Both the position numbers and the translations under genes were made by a program. The notes under the pieces are model-generated. The model saw only the letters and a list, made by a program, of their open reading frames with translations, searched no databases and was not told the DNA's origin. A DNA stretch of 64,000 bases from Guyanagaster necrorhizus. Its lineage: Eukaryota > Basidiomycota > Agaricomycetes > Agaricales > Physalacriaceae. Of the stretch, positions 11,690 to 23,558 are shown piece after piece (within the stretch, counting starts at the first letter, position 1; every line of letters begins with the position of its first letter). The stretch is from positions 1,090,591 to 1,154,590 of the forward strand of contig NW_025064881.1 of the NCBI RefSeq assembly GCF_019112545.1, in the 5' to 3' direction.

Positions 11690-11925
11690 ATCATTAGTCT
11701 TCTCCTGTACCAAGTATCCCAATTTGACGTAGGATATGAATCGCAATGACGGATGTGTAGGAAGGAACGCCGCCCGAATGCAATGTCATGCAGTACTTCC
11801 GAATCGGTCGCGAGTCGCAATAGCGAACCAGTCGTAAATGGCAAGGGACATAACGTGATACTGTCGTTATTGTCATTTTCTGTCATCCATGTCCGAGTCG
11901 CCAAAGGCAGGCGGGGACTTGACAA
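11690..11925 (-). pseudogene. Relic of a third BTB gene
   Basis: Around 11765-11815 the minus strand encodes RPIRKYCM, which lines up with LKKYCV and LDKYCM of the two BTB genes, and the flanking DNA (for example the catgcagtact word) also resembles them. The frame does not extend into a complete BTB fold. I read it as a degraded third copy, weakly supported. Confidence 0.42.
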
Positions 11926-14910
11926 GTAGGCGGAACTCGTTGGCCGCTGCGATGAAAAAATAGTCCGACACTTATTAATCGTCGGAATCGATGCAGGTAC
12001 GATGGACTGATATCCGAGGACCCCACACGAAGGGTATCATATGGTACTTATCGCAAAAGGATTGTTAAAGTCGTGAGATGTTAAGTTGAACGCAGATGAT
12101 ACCATTCGCGGTGATGACGAGTTTCGAGGTTCGATTTCGCCTAGAGTCCGCAGTTCAATGTGGAGTACGGCATGGCGACGGTCTTTGTTTCCTGATGGCC
12201 TACGACACTATTTTTGAAAGCTGAGGTCATTGATTGATTCGTTGAAGGTTCATCGTAAGGATGGAGAGACGCATAAACGTGGCGACTTTCCCTGGCAACC
12301 GCAATGGTCGATGAAAGTATAGGAATCCCGATACCAGATCCTGATGGAAATTTTCATCTGCTTGGGGAGGAGAAAGGAAGTACAGCAGTAAGTACCTGGG
12401 TGAGGTGCTGTATTCTGCGGTTCCTGAAGTTCCTAACCTGGATCCAGGAAGCTCACCACTGGGCACCGCAAACCAGCAGCTTCAAAACGCATATGGATTT
12501 CGGGCCGTTTAGCGATTTACCCATTTGCGGTCAGGTCCATTGCGACTTACTTGGGACCACTAGCAATCGAATAAACCAGAAAAAATTCGGGCACTGGCAG
12601 TATGCGATCCGAAAATTGCTGAAACATAGGGCCGAGGGAGTGCCTTCATAATGCTTACCGGAGGGTATTTCTGGGGACGACTCTGCGGAGACCCCACCCC
12701 ATTAGAGAGAATTCTATTTTGGTGGATGGGCTTAGTATGCCGATTACTGATCTCGGTCAAAGATATGCGTCTCGTAGCTGGGTGGGGACTATTCTGAGGT
12801 GGGAAAAATCGAATCAGAGTTCGTGGCCAATGACATATCCTGGATTTTGTGACAGCCCTCGGCGACGAGTCGGCGTTCCCGCACTAGGAAAGCCCAAAGT
12901 AATTTTGACGTTGGTCAAATACTACTAGGTCAAATTCATACATTTCGATCCTAGGCAATAGTCACGGCGCAGCTGTATATATCTTGTTTGCCATCATCTT
13001 CGAAGAACACTTCTTTCCGACGGTGGGATCCGATGCGGTCTTCGCTGATGAAAGTATTCTGAAGGGACGACATCGCGTGGAAGAAATAGGGGAAGTGACT
13101 TGGGGTAAGATCTACGTGGCTTTGGATAGGATTTACAGGATTCTAGGTGAGATCTACGGTACCCAGTGAACGGAAAGTACTTTTGGGCCTTTATACGACG
13201 ACCAGCGGAAATACTGAGGACCTTCGGAGAAAGTCCAACAGAAACGAGACTCGAGGGTGGTCACATACACGGAGGTGACGCCTGCCAGCGGGACATGGAT
13301 ATTGCATCGTAGGTGCCTAGAACGCCATTCGGTTCATGTGCATCTAGGTGTGCCCGCAGCCGTAAGCATCAATGATAGCGGAATATCGATGAAGGAAAGC
13401 GATTCCACACAGACAAAGCTCTGTGAGCTTGAAAACTTGGAATGTTGCTGCAATGCTCGGCTGTCATATTCCAAGGACATTGGATAAGTAAAGGGGCTGG
13501 ATTTCGGCTTTACTTTCGACACATTCATACATGTTGTTAGCCCGCGAGGTAGTGCGGTCAAAGAAAACAAAATAAGAAGGCTGGCGCACATAGAACGTGT
13601 TTATTGAAACGTCAACGTATGTTTCGAAATGGTGAAACGTCTATTCTAGTAACTGACCGCTGGAAACTGCGGTGACTTGAAACTTCATAGTAAGCCCAGG
13701 ACGCAAGATTCCTAATGATTCCATCAGAGAAGGCCGAATGGACTCAAGGCATGTGACATTTCAAGCTGGGTCGCGCTAAAGGAGGCCTGAGGTGAAAGTC
13801 TTCTTAACAGAACGCGCGGTACTTGTTATTTGGCGATGTCATAATGATACCTCTGCCTTTCTGATTAAAGAAAGTGACGTTTCCAGCCAAATGCAACAAA
13901 AATCTACCAGCAGAGGTGTGATATAATCTCCACGGAATCGCTGCTTCATGATGATCTGATACGACGACACGCGAGCAGGCACAGAGGCTGAAACTACAGA
14001 ATGTCCATGGGGTAAGACGAGAACGGCTTCCCAAAAACAGGGTGTGCTTGTGGTTTCGTCAATTGTGCCAGAGAAAGGCTGGAGCAAGGTAGAAACATCA
14101 TCAACGGGCAGGCAAAGTTCTAAGTATAAGACTCTTACTTGACGATCAGATTCAAGTAAAATTTGAAAATCAATAGCATTGCAGATCTATTTTTATCCTC
14201 GACAGTCACACCCCGGAGCTAGCCGGATGTTCTATTTCTTCTTCAACCAGACACCAATTTTGCACGAAAGCACCCTCGCTGCGCATTGGCTCCAGCTCTT
14301 CTCGTGGATATCTTCGTCTCCTCTTTTATACCTCTGGAGAACTGATGAGTCGCGTAAAATTTCAGGGCATGTCGATCTTCGTTACCGCAGGCCGCTGTTT
14401 TTCATCATTTGGAGATCAGTGGCGGAATCACCGTCGAATAGCATTGCCCTGAGTGAAGAACATCCTTTTGGGAAAATAAACTCAACTTGCGCAGCACGCG
14501 GAATGCGGCGATTCCATTCTTTTCTAGCCGCCATCATGCATTGCACTGCTCGGTGTCGGACGCAAGTCACAACGCTGATATCTCGAATCTCAGTACGACA
14601 GAATCAGCCAATAAACTGTGAGAAGCACGACTGCCTTCTGCACCGGTTCGGAATCCGACGCTGAAGGCATGAGGTCTGGTTTATTTTGATTGGAGCTGCC
14701 TGGACGTTCCTGACTAAGACCGTATCCGCGTCGCATATTTTCAAAGACTCTTACATGCTTTTCACGGGATTATGACTAGGCCCTTGCAACCACTTCGGGT
14801 TTCAACCGCAGGTCGATTATCATTTGTGTTGTATTCTGCGCCAAGGGGATCGCCATTCAAACACTATAAGATGGCGTCCAGGCGACCATCAAGTCCATAG
14901 CGTCATAAAC
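11926..14910. other. Gene-poor stretch
   Basis: About 3 kb with many short frames. 12304-12651 (plus), 13334-13591 (minus, hydrophobic N-terminus) and 14179-14664 (plus, 161 aa) are the longest. None shows a domain, a convincing exon chain or a paralogue in the window. Possibly decayed coding DNA; I support no gene here. Confidence 0.4.
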
Positions 14911-17249
14911 ATGCCTTCCCTCTCTCTTGTCCTCTCCGCCTGCGTTCTAACACTTGCATACGTCGTATACAAGCGTTTTACTCGCATTTCCCTCTCTCAT
15001 GTAAAAGGACCTGAGTCCAGCTCGTTCCTATACGGTGAGGCTCTCTGTTAGTTCTGCTTTCTTTCACTCACGTATCTGATGACTGTAGGAAACTTCCCCG
15101 AGCTTTTACAGTCACAGGCTGGGGAGGTAATGTTCTTTTAATATGTTATTTTCCCGTCCTTGATCGTTCCTGTGTTCAGAGAGATTTTGAATGGGTAAAG
15201 ACCTATGGCGACGTCATTCGCATCCACGCACCTCTCGGAGTACGCTATGTCCAAGCCTACTATACTCACTTTTTTTCTCACTCATTGTTCTTTAGGGAGA
15301 ACGTCTCTTCATCACAGATCCTAAGGCTCTGTCATACATCTATCAGTCTGGTTACAACTTCATCAAGTCACCCACCCGAAGTGCTCTATCACGCATTACT
15401 CTTGGCCCCGGATTGCTCAATGTTGAAGGTGAAGTCACGTCGAGTTTTTCAATTCTTTACAACTGCTAATACTGCATACATAGGCGAACAGCATAGGCGC
15501 CAGCGAAAGATCATGACGCCAGGATTTGGAAGTTCCGAAGCAAAGGCTTTTGTCCCGATATTCTTGTCATATGCCGCGAAGGTATGCTGTCGATGGTTAT
15601 ACTCTATTCATGTTCTGATGGGTCCATCTTCTTCAGATGGCAAACAAATGGAGAGACATGATTTCTATGGACGCAACAGAGACGATCACTGTGGATATCC
15701 CTGAATGGACATCTCGGGCGACCCTTGATGCGATCGGTGAAGGTGTGTTCCAAGTAACACTACTGCCATCCGAGTTCTCACTTTTTTTTTGTCGTGAAGC
15801 CGCCTTCGACTATCAATTTGGAGCTCTCGATAACGCCGAGAATGAACTCGCGAACGCCTACACCAACCTTGTGTAAGGATGTCCCCTTCCTCATCCTGTA
15901 ATCAGTCGTTCATCATTGCATTACCCCAGGTTCCACGTCTTCGGTATTCCCAAGCCCAAAGATATTCTGGCTTTGAGCATTATGGACATGCTTCCGGATT
16001 CTTTTGCTAGGTTCATTGTCAGGAATGGTCCTTCTCCTCGTTTCGAAGTTGGAAGGAGGACGAACAAGTTGACAACTAGGGTCGCGAAGCAATTGGTAGC
16101 GGAGAAGTACGCGGCTCTGAAGGAGGGAAAAGCCAGCAAAGACCTTATGAGTCTGATGGGTGACGAGTTTGTCTTGTTCCACAGGGTACGCTTGCTCATT
16201 GCTCCATTATAGTTAAAGCCAACGCCTCAGGAAATCCTGACATGCGCCTCGAGGAGGAGGAGCTTCTCGCTCAAATGAAGTGTGTATACAGCTCGCACTT
16301 TGCTCTGAAAATTAGACTTACTCATCATCTCAGTATCATTGTGTTTGCCGGACACGAAACGACGTCGAATACTCTCTCCTTTTCTCTACTCGAGCTCGTA
16401 GCACACCCCGAATGCCAGACCAAACTTCGCCAGGAAATTCGAGAGACCCAACGCAAGATGCGCGCTGTTGGGAGGGACGAGTTCACCGCTGCTGATTTCG
16501 ATGCCATGCCGTACTTGGCTGCCGTGGTCAAGGTAAATCTTTTCGAATTTGTATTTTCCTCCATTTGGTTAACCACTTGGATTAGGAAACTCTCCGTATG
16601 CATCCAGTCGTGTACAACGTGTTCAGAATCGCGACGAAGGATGATGTCCTTCCCCTCCACAAGCCCATTACTACGAAGACTGGAGAGATATTGACAGAAC
16701 TCCCAATTCCAGCGGGTCTGCAAATTATCAGCTCGATTGCCGGCTATAATAGGCTCGACGGTTTTGTCTTCTTTGCAGCTCTGGTATTAACATGATTTTC
16801 GCAGGAGTAAAGAAGTTTTCGGAGAAGATGCAGACATCTTCAATCCTGATAGATGGTTACACAAGGAAGGAAAGCCCGCGGTGTCTCTCGGAGTTTACGG
16901 CAACATGTATGTCATTTACTCCTCTTCAATGCACTTGATTTTATGTATCCAAAATTAGGTTCACTTTCGTTGGTGGACAACGGTCCTGCCTTGGTTGGCG
17001 TTTCGCGTAAGTGTCAAACCTCTTCTGTTGCGTACACCGAGCCTCATAGTTCTATTCAGCGTCATGGAGCTGCACTCGTTTATTGTGGAGCTTGTCAACT
17101 CCTTTGAGTTTTCTCTCGCTGATGGTATGGACCCTTCGCGTGTCCGACGCGAATCTTGCTTTATCATGATGCCAACAATCGAAGGCGAGCAAGAGAAGGG
17201 GTCTCAGCTGCACATGAAGGTTCGGGTTGCCCCATCCGATGAAGATTAA
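14911..17249 (+). CDS. Cytochrome P450 monooxygenase
   Basis: Fourteen exons give 543 aa in one frame: 14911-15034, 15092-15126, 15180-15239, 15296-15428, 15484-15581, 15637-15742, 15800-15872, 15930-16159, 16213-16279, 16334-16532, 16586-16752, 16805-16906, 16959-17006, 17060-17249. An N-terminal membrane anchor (residues 1-22) is followed by the C-helix GEQHRRQRK, the oxygen-binding I-helix FAGHETTSN, the K-helix ETLR (ExxR), NPDRW, and the haem loop FVGGQRSCLG with the proximal Cys. The family is a membrane-bound, haem-dependent monooxygenase of the ER that needs a reductase; substrate unknown. Intron 11 (16753-16804) requires a GC donor to keep frame. No other metabolic gene adjoins it. 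Confidence 0.93.
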
Positions 17250-19879
17250 GTTGAGGTATTTCTTCTATCTTACTATGTAATAATTATAGACTACATGATG
17301 TACAATTTATCTGCATCATCACGAAATCGATAAAACATTGATGGCACACGGGGTTGCATCAGAATTACGTTGTCTGGTTTTTGATTACTGTATCCAGTCC
17401 GGGAGGGATCGGACGTATGCAAGTAAACAGATATGTTTCCGGAGATAACAACAACTATGGGGTTCTAATGCAGAATAAGAAGTGTCCGTCGCTGTGGGTG
17501 GACTTTTATTTCCAGCAAGGTCATGCATAACAATCCTGAAGGTTTGATAGTCGCGATCATAGAGAGAATCAGAATGAATCAGAGCATACATGCGCTCTCA
17601 TATGCAGGTGTATCTCTCTAATCGGGCGTACTAGAAAATTCCTCGGAGTCGCGTTGTTCGCAGATGCTAGTTTGCGATAATTCTCACAGTCGGAGATCCA
17701 CGAGGCTAGGGATCCGAAAAAAAAAGAGTACATATCGAAACAAGAATCGGGCAATGAGTGCCTGATAAAAAACTTGATGATGGTCGGAAAACAGAAGTCC
17801 GAGTCGTGATCGGCCTCCATCAACTTCTCGGGTAAATCGTGGTACCTCCCCTACCTGATCTCAGAGTCTTCTTGCTCACTGTCTTATGTCCTGCGGATCT
17901 CCAGCTCTAACTTTACCGTGAATCTGCAAATCTGCACTCTTCATTATGTTTGGTATAACCGTAGGGTGCGGGTGAGCAGCGTTGTGCTTTCGATCATGCT
18001 TCCATGGCTCCCCCTCCCTCTACCCGCTGGAGTACTAGGGCGATAAACAGGCTTTGACTGGTATTGAAAAAAGGTGCCCTTGACTGAAGATATACTTGCG
18101 AACTAGATGTGGACTTTCAATATTGGTTCGGACACCATTCGTCCTCCACGAAAAATATGAGGAAGGCAACTTGGCCATCGATGATCATGGGTCTACCAGA
18201 CCGTTCTTTCCATAGATCTCTTATCCACAAAGAGGATGTGACTCCGAGTATGTATCACGATATCGATGCGCCCATTTATATACTCAGCGACCCACATTTC
18301 AGGACCCCCCCAAAATAGGTCCAAGTTTCGCAAAGGCTCGTGTTTTTTTGTCCGGACATCAGCGCACAAGTCAAGATGATGCCGTGTCATAGTCCGGACG
18401 TCACAGATGCGACTCGGTGCACAAACTCGGCGACAACGCTGGTCAGCCTTCCTCATGGTGACCCAGCAATTGACCCTAACTTTTCAACCCATTTTAGAAG
18501 CAAATGTCCTTAAAACAGGTGGGGATGCCGTGTCGGACAAACCCTAGGAGATTTGGTAGAAACTAGGTTTTATCCGGACAAAACCCGACATATTTTCTAG
18601 TTTCCAGAACCCTTTCGCAAAATTTTGGGGGGACCTATCATTCTTTGTTCTTTCCTGATAAATACTTCAGTGGACCTATGGACCTCGGCCCATCATCTCG
18701 ACTCCAATAATATGATCGCTCCGCGGATTTTCACTGTTGCGATTTCATTATATAGGACGGCGGCCCCGAGACACATTCTTAACGTTATGCCGCTACCTGT
18801 TACCAGCGCCCGAGAATCATGACGGAACGACCGGCTCTGGCTTTTCTCTCGAAACATGCACGGCGCGTACGGATATGGCGAATAGAGATTTTGTAATACC
18901 GAAGGAAACAGGCACGTTTCTCGGGAAGCTACACCGATCCCGCCGTACTGCATCCTGGCCCGGGGCATCGTCATAGACACTGTGTCACTTCATTTAATAG
19001 CTCCTTTGGGGGAGTGTTAATTTCCGGTAAGTTGACTCGTTATTACCGTGCATCTTAGAGGTAATCCTGCATATTTCTTCGAAGACTGATCTCGCTTTGT
19101 CCAATCATTTGATTCATTTTGGATGGCGGACCTACGCTCGAAGGCAGAGCGACATCCTGTTGCAAGCGGATCTCATCCGAGAGCGCCTCGTTCCCAACTT
19201 CATAGAAACCCGTCACGCAGGAATTTCATCTAATATTTTCATCGTTGCTTGTTCGACATCTTGTTATGGATAGTATTTTCACGGAATACATATTATCCGT
19301 AAAAAAAACCCCAGCAAACATGGGTCTTCATGCATGGCTCCGCGCCTAGCGCCCAGTGTCAAACTAGATTTGAGGCGTTATTAATTAAGGGGTGCCTGAT
19401 AATGATAAGAAGGTCCTTAGCACGGATATCAAAGTAGAAATGAGCGCCTCATTTTTCCAATAGCCGCCATGGCTGCGGATCGCCTGCACGTAACTAGATG
19501 AAAAAACAAAAAATGTCAATATCCTCCAGCCTAGGCTCACAGTGACTGAACTGCCAGTCAACAACCTTCAACGAAATATAGACATTTGTCTCAGTAACGC
19601 ACCCAGCGGCTGGACTGTGCTTGGGATGTATTGTACCACCCCCCTTAGGCTCTTTGGAATTTCATAAATTGGTTATGACCTCCGCAAAAGATCGCAAAGA
19701 GTAGTGTTACGATCGAACATCCCTTTTCCGTGTATAGGAGGTTCAGTAACCGATCATGCATCGGTTATCAGGACCTCCTCAATGCCAAACGAGCATCCGG
19801 AAACAAAACCAGCCACCGCACGACATCCTTTCCTTTTATTCCCCTTCCTTCCAACCGCCATCCCCCACCAACGCAAAGA
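17250..19879. other. Gene-poor intergenic DNA
   Basis: About 2.6 kb without a supported gene. Short frames at 17569-17823 (minus), 18109-18318 (plus) and 18693-18980 (minus) lack domains. The sequence just before 19880 is pyrimidine and CA rich (tttattccccttccttcc), like a fungal 5' leader. Confidence 0.4.
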
Positions 19880-20177
19880 ATGAAGTTCACGTCCATTCTG
19901 GCTTTTTGCGCCATTGCGTTCACCGCCGTCTCTGCATCGCCCATTGATACCAACGCTCGCCGTATGGCAGCGGGTCTTCCCCCCTTGAAGCCCCGCAACT
20001 TGTACGGTAAGACGACTGTTTTTTTTTTTTTTAAATTTCTTTGGTGGAGACTGATTCTTGGGTTTTCCAGGGAGGGAGGCGTTCAACGCCTTTAACCCCG
20101 GCGAAGGAGGAGGAGGAGGAGGCGGAGGCGGAGCACCTCCTGCCGCTAAGCCTTCCAAGCGTGCCATATCTATCTAG
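19880..20177 (+). CDS. Small secreted protein, Gly-rich, candidate processed peptide
   Basis: Two exons (19880-20006, 20071-20177) give 77 aa. Residues 1-19 are a signal peptide (MKFTSILAFCAIAFTAVSA), then SPIDTNARRMAAGLPPLKPR, a short REAFNAF segment, an uninterrupted run of nine Gly, and a C-terminus with a dibasic KR four residues from the end. I recall an R-M-x-x-G-LPPL motif after the signal in small secreted proteins of mushroom-forming fungi; function unknown there. Dibasic RR and KR would suit Kex2-type processing. The start is the ATG giving the signal peptide. A related, shorter gene lies 1.3 kb downstream at 21493. A 137-aa antisense Pro-rich frame is a shadow of the Gly tract. Confidence 0.75.
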
Positions 20178-21492
20178 AGGCTGGAGAAAGGAGAATAGTA
20201 TGTGCACATCATGACTCGTATTGCTACTTGATAACCTTACAAACGTTTAGGACAACCCAGCACACATTATATCGCTACCCTGAAACCCAGCCATTTAGTT
20301 ATTACTTTCATTCTATCCGGTACCCTAAACCCAAACACTCTTTTACATCACACTCGTTTAACACTAGACCTTTGGATCATTCTATTTCCTCCTTTCTTTC
20401 GCACACTTTGAGGATTTTTGATGTTGTACAGGGGTTTTTAAATGCGATATTGTCAACCTATGGTCTCCTATGGTCCCCGTTAAGACAAATCATGTTTCTC
20501 CTTACTGCTTTTGTTATCCATTATTCAAGCTTCTTCCCGCTGACAGCGCAAAACGAGAGTCTGTCCGCCTTGTTGCACTCCATCGTTCGATGCTTCTCCA
20601 CCTAAACTACTCTCCTTGCCAACTTGACTCGGTTTCATCTCATTAACCTGGATAATAATATCCTCCACGTTGCCTGTACTCACGCACAAATTCGCCATTC
20701 TTGTCAAGTCTACATGCCTGGATTGTTAAGATTTCTTATCTCTAGAATCACGGTTTTTCAAGCACCGGCTCTGTCAACACGTCGATCGGCAGTGCTCTAG
20801 AGTGGTAAAAATCGTAAATGTCGGCATCACACATGCACCGCTTTTAGCGCTCGGTGCTGATCTGTCCTTTTCATCAAATGCTTGTCCGTTTCTAGCTGGA
20901 AAAAAAGATGGTGTGTCAGCTCAGTTCCATCCCCTTCTGCTGTTGGCTTCTCGGGTAATGTTGTCAAATTTTATTGGGGAACCTGCATGAACCCAGTGAT
21001 GCCTGTGCTGTGAAGTACAGAGTTGCATCGTCATCAAGAGTCATCTAATCTCCCATCTCCCCCTTACCGGTCCCGAAATAACAGTTGTTTTTGATTCCCG
21101 CAAATTAGACATTGTCAATGTCTGCAGACACAGACTCCTCTCGCCTCAGGCACCATTTCCTATTGCATCTTCGCGACTGGCCGCCACTGTGATCGGGGCT
21201 TGAGCTTGAACCCCGTCCCGCTTTATCAGAGTATTTTCCGTGGTGCAAGTCCAAGGCGGCACCGTCAACATCATACAAGCTCTTCATAGGCTCGACAAGT
21301 CTCTTATGCCCTAAGTTATACTTAAACTGCGGAAAATCAAACACGTGCGACTGACTATCTTTATGGCTTGGATCTGTCAGATCTCGATCACTGACAGTGG
21401 CTATACTCTTCCCTTCCTAGAGCCTTTAGTGTTTTTAATTATTATTATCTGTAGCCCCTCATGCCTCTCCACAGGTTCTCCCTCCAAGCGGA
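20178..21492. other. Intergenic, nothing recognised
   Basis: 1.3 kb between the two secreted-peptide genes. The first 100 bp are presumably 3' UTR of the upstream gene. No domain-bearing frame found. Confidence 0.4.
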
Positions 21493-21707
21493 ATGAAGCT
21501 TGTGTCCATTCTTCTGGTATTCTGCGTCATCTCAGTATCATCATTGTCCTTGCCTGTTGACACCAACGCACGCCGCATAATAGAGGGTTAGCCCCTTATG
21601 AATTCTCGCACACTGTATTCGCTCCTTTCCTATTTATACTGATTTCCACAACGAAATATAATTTAGTCAAACGACCCGTGGCCTCCCCAGGTTTCACCGT
21701 GGACTAG
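21493..21707 (+). CDS. Small secreted peptide, short paralogue of the gene at 19880
   Basis: Two exons (21493-21586, 21667-21707) joined by an 80-nt GTTAGC...TTTAG intron give 44 aa. The signal peptide MKLVSILLVFCVISVSS is followed by LSLPVDTNARRIIE, parallel to the ...SPIDTNARRMAAG of the gene at 19880. The second exon encodes VKRPVASPGFTVD, placing a KR dibasic site 11 residues before the end. If the intron were not removed the frame would stop at 21589-21591. The LPPL motif and Gly run of the larger gene are absent, so this may be either a minimal peptide precursor or a shrinking copy. Confidence 0.55.
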
Positions 21708-22190
21708 AAACTTGTGCTACTATTTATCTTGTTTGTGATGCCCAGTTAGATGCGTGACTTTTTCTTACTGGGAATTTGTTTCAGGAACGATCCATACGTT
21801 CACCAAACTTCTCTCCGAATCTAATGCCCATTACATTCACCAGCATTTTTTCACACTAAGAGGGCATGGGTCTTCTTTGTGCTGACCGTCTTCTCGTGCC
21901 TGGCTATCGATGAATCTGTTTCTCCAATTAGATTCTTTGTCGGCCAATGATGTACACATACCATCAGTCTATCATACCGCGGCCCACTTGCGGCCCTTGC
22001 TAACGTGTACAAGGCGGCTAAGATTTCTTTGCATAGCGATTCAACCATATCGCACGCCTCCATCATACCCATACTGCTTACAATTGTATTCATACTTTGA
22101 AACAATCACATTTAATTTCGAACCTACGAGCTTCTGAAGCCAAAAGTAAATAAGGATATAACTGGCAAAAGCTGACGTTCTCCAAGACCA
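21708..22190. other. Intergenic, nothing recognised
   Basis: 3' side shared with the minus-strand membrane gene that ends at 22191. No supported feature. Confidence 0.4.
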
Positions 22191-23558
22191 TCATTCAATC
22201 AGTTCAACAAGGGTCACATCGAGACCATCCATTTCTCTCCCTGGCCGAATATCCGGATTGTCATTGGGTATGACATCCGGCCCATTACCTCCCTGGAAGC
22301 ACGACCGAGTGTGCGCGCCCTCGCCCTCGCTCGAGGGCTGAGATTCGAGGTCATCATCGATGATGACACTAGCAACGGTATCTCCATAGGAACTCGTCTC
22401 GATCGGATCTTCCCCAAAGCGAAGAGAAGACATCACACTTCCCTCCCAGGAGTCATCTGGGCGAGCATGTCCTGCCGCGACGCGCCCAACGAGAAGCGTA
22501 GGTGCGACTCCCTACATAGAGCACGTCTTATATGATAGAATGCGAAAAGAATAAGAGCGTACCCTCGCAATTGCAGCTGCAGGATCAAGATAATTGGCCG
22601 CCCAATCGTCGTGAGCAAAGAAGGCCACGTATAGGATCAAGATGATGGAATAAAGGGTTGAAGATTCAACCAAGACTTCGATAACACGGCGGTAAGCTCT
22701 ATATCGGCCCCCTTCTCCAGGGCTTGCTTGGACGACGGACAGAATACGGTAGACAATGCCTAGTGTACACGATAATGTTGTTACGAGAGTGAACGATGCG
22801 TAAAGTACTCGATAGAGCAATTCAAGGTCGTTTCCATCAGTGAATATCAGGCGCATGTCCATGATTTTGAACACTATAGCAAGTTCTCGGTAAATAGAAA
22901 CAGCAGAACATATGCACATGTATCGCCTTACCAATACTAGAAACTAAACAAAGAGCGGGAAAGAGAGCAATGAGCCAGCGCCGTCCCCAGATTATCCAAC
23001 AACGCCAGATCTGAGGCCGGATAGTAAGTAGAGGCAAGATTATCGGAGGCAGAGGTTACGCACTATGACAGAATCTGCAAGAACGGTACAAAGGATTCCT
23101 GTGGTACCTATGCTCAAAACTGCTTTCGCCTTGGGATCGCTGAGCCTCAGATATATGGTCCAAAAGTTTTGTCCATTAGCAATGAATGCGGAGTGCACAA
23201 ATGGCCAATCAAAGGAAAACCCGATAGAAGTCAGGATGTAAAGGAGAAGAATGACAATAATCATGACTTTGCCAGTGGGTCGAGATTTATTGGTGCCTGA
23301 GGGAGTGGGACTTGCTTTAGCCCTGAGGAACGAGAAATATGCTCTACACACAGGTGGTCCACAGGGTAACAGCAAGAATACCGGTATATATGCCTATGCA
23401 TGTCTGTGATAGATATGAGTACTCGAGCCTGGTTCAGCATGCGTACCGTGTAATAGAAATTCGAGTATCGTTGAATTCAAGGAAGCGTCAAGGGCTTGAA
23501 AGATGAACGTTATTTCGTCGTTGGTGAGATCCTCTGGAATATCTGTCTGAGCAGCCAT
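22191..23558 (-). CDS. Multi-pass membrane protein of an agaricomycete family
   Basis: Exons on the minus strand chain in frame: 23558-23447 (MAAQTDIPEDLTNDEI, LLHG), a short exon with IYTGILAVTLW near 23393-23345, then about 23310-23070 (ILLLYILTSIGFSFDW, then SAFIANGQNFWTIYLRL), then IWRCWIIWGRRWLI near 23015-22930, 22875-22560 (two helices and FFAHDDWAANY), and a last exon 22505-22191 with GVAPTLLVGRV and an acidic Ser-rich tail. The hydrophobic pattern suggests about seven helices with a cytosolic tail. From memory this belongs to a widespread, uncharacterised mushroom family with N-terminal LLHGIYTGI. Role unknown; nothing in the sequence shows a ligand. Confidence 0.8.

Noticed and set aside
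14179..14664. 161-aa plus-strand frame as a gene
   Set aside because: Composition and lack of domain, signal or splice partners suggest chance; left inside the gene-poor entry.
19754..20167. 137-aa minus frame with a poly-Pro run
   Set aside because: Complement of the Gly run in the small secreted protein gene; no other support.
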